From Treponema sp. (GTDB taxonomy: Bacteria; Spirochaetota; Spirochaetia; Treponematales; Treponemataceae): a DNA stretch of 5,862 nt. The DNA is taken from the NCBI GenBank assembly GCA_022510885.1, contig JAFLSP010000032.1, positions 9,333 through 15,194 of the forward strand, in the 5' to 3' direction. The notes under the pieces are model-generated. The model saw only the letters and a list, made by a program, of their open reading frames with translations. It had not been told where the DNA came from and ran no database searches. A program made the translations under genes and the position numbers. Positions 5,158-5,862 of this stretch are shown here, piece after piece (within the stretch, counting starts at the first letter, position 1; each line of letters begins with the position of its first letter).

Positions 5158-5862
5158 ATGAGACATGAACGAAGACGCTACCAAACCAAACCGTGGGAAG
5201 AACTCACCTTTGCCGACAACTTCCTCTTCTGCAAGATTCTTGAGGACGACCCGGAGCTTTGCCGCCAGTTGCTCGAACTGCTCTTGCGCATCAAAATCGA
5301 CCGCCTGGAACCGCCCCAGTCCGAGCGCACGATGCAGGAGGCGGTGGACGCGAAGTCAGTCCGGTTCGACGTGTACACGAAAGACGAGAGCAGGATTTTC
5401 GACATCGAAATCCAGACGACCGACGCGAGAAATCTGCCCAGGCGCGCGCGGTACTATCAGAGCGTCATCGACCTGGACAACCTTGCGCGCGGAGAGAACT
5501 ACCAGAGGCTCAAAGACTCCTACGTCATCTTCCTGTGCCTGAAAGACGTTTTTCGCCGCGGGCTGCCCGTCTACTTCTTCGAGAACGCCTGCCGCGCGGA
5601 CGAGAGCATAAAACTCGACGACGGCGCGTACAAGGTCTTTTTCAACGCCGCGAACTGTGATAAACTGCAAAGCGAAGCAGAGCGGGACTTCTTCAAGTTT
5701 CTCAAAGGCGAAAGAGCAAGGACGGCGTTCTCACGGCGGATTGAGGAAAGGGTCGCGTTCGCGCGGCAGAACATGGCATGGAGGAAGCAGTATATGACCT
5801 GGCAGCAGACGATAGACGAGGAGAAGCTCATTGCGTTTGAAGAAGGGCATGATGCCGGCGTC
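5158..5862 (+). CDS. Rpn-family PD-(D/E)XK nuclease/putative transposase, 3'-truncated
   Basis: The ATG at 5158 follows AGGAA (5148-5152) with 5-base spacing. The frame stays open to the window edge: 235 residues are visible and the stop is outside. The protein matches the recombination-promoting nuclease (Rpn, formerly transposase_31-like) group: LTFADNFLFCKILEDDPELC (16-35), then VRFDVYTKDESRIFDIEIQT (68-87), NLPRRARYYQ (92-101) and DSYVIFLCLKDVF (120-132). The D71...E84-x-Q86 arrangement fits a PD-(D/E)XK core in which Gln replaces the last Lys, as is usual in this branch. E. coli RpnA is a DNA endonuclease that promotes RecA-independent recombination; activity here is inferred. The last visible residues (FEEGHDAGV) begin the Glu-Gly-x-x-x-Gly tail typical of the family. 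The gene diverges from rpsU. Base composition looks like its neighbours, so recent transfer is not evident. Such genes are often multicopy in spirochaetes and gut anaerobes. Confidence 0.88.
   Translation, partial: MRHERRRYQTKPWEELTFADNFLFCKILEDDPELCRQLLELLLRIKIDRLEPPQSERTMQEAVDAKSVRFDVYTKDESRIFDIEIQTTDARNLPRRARYYQSVIDLDNLARGENYQRLKDSYVIFLCLKDVFRRGLPVYFFENACRADESIKLDDGAYKVFFNAANCDKLQSEAERDFFKFLKGERARTAFSRRIEERVAFARQNMAWRKQYMTWQQTIDEEKLIAFEEGHDAGV

Noticed and set aside
5165..5542. A 125-codon plus-strand frame starting MNEDATKP
   Set aside because: It is a frame-shifted, Ser/Arg/Thr-rich reading of the Rpn-type gene, whose frame from 5158 matches the family throughout.
5571..5831. An 86-codon minus-strand frame
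   Set aside because: It is antisense to the Rpn-type gene, has no domain and no ribosome-binding site.

Overview
The window looks like a piece of a spirochaete chromosome, most likely a Treponema with a fairly GC-rich genome. This rests on recalled resemblance and was not checked by a search. The PilZ protein begins MGLTTSQQLTRYYDQF, as treponemal PilZ proteins do. The cyclic-nucleotide-binding protein, the small exported protein and the nuclease/transposase-like protein also resemble families common in treponemes. I see no tRNA, rRNA, CRISPR array or complete insertion sequence.

Layout, left to right. The + strand opens with the 3' part of a Crp-like cyclic-nucleotide-binding regulator (1-696). 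It is followed by an exported protein of unknown function (751-1326) and a DUF192 lipoprotein (1326-1766), whose start overlaps the previous stop by one base. This block meets the minus-strand block tail to tail, and the two stop codons share the palindrome TTAA at 1763-1766. The minus block, read right to left, is rpsU (S21), a phosphodiester-glycosidase-family lipoprotein, a PilZ-domain protein and a TPR protein. A nuclease/transposase-like gene of the Rpn family diverges from rpsU at 5158 and runs off the right edge.

The control signals are the most informative part. The PilZ gene has a near-consensus promoter (TTGACG, 17 bp, TATAAT) so close to its ATG that the mRNA should have little or no leader, and the PilZ and TPR genes form a two-gene unit. 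rpsU has a perfect Shine-Dalgarno and a plausible promoter, and is followed by a strong intrinsic terminator. That terminator lies inside the only ATG-initiated reading frame for the lipoprotein, so the lipoprotein's start and its expression by readthrough are open questions. A nested inverted repeat sits between the divergent rpsU and Rpn-type genes.

Functionally the window is mixed: nucleotide second-messenger sensing (cNMP protein and PilZ protein), envelope or exported proteins, translation (S21) and one mobile-element-like gene. No defence island or obvious new multi-gene system is visible. The unusual points are the transcription and translation arrangements and the non-canonical PilZ motif.
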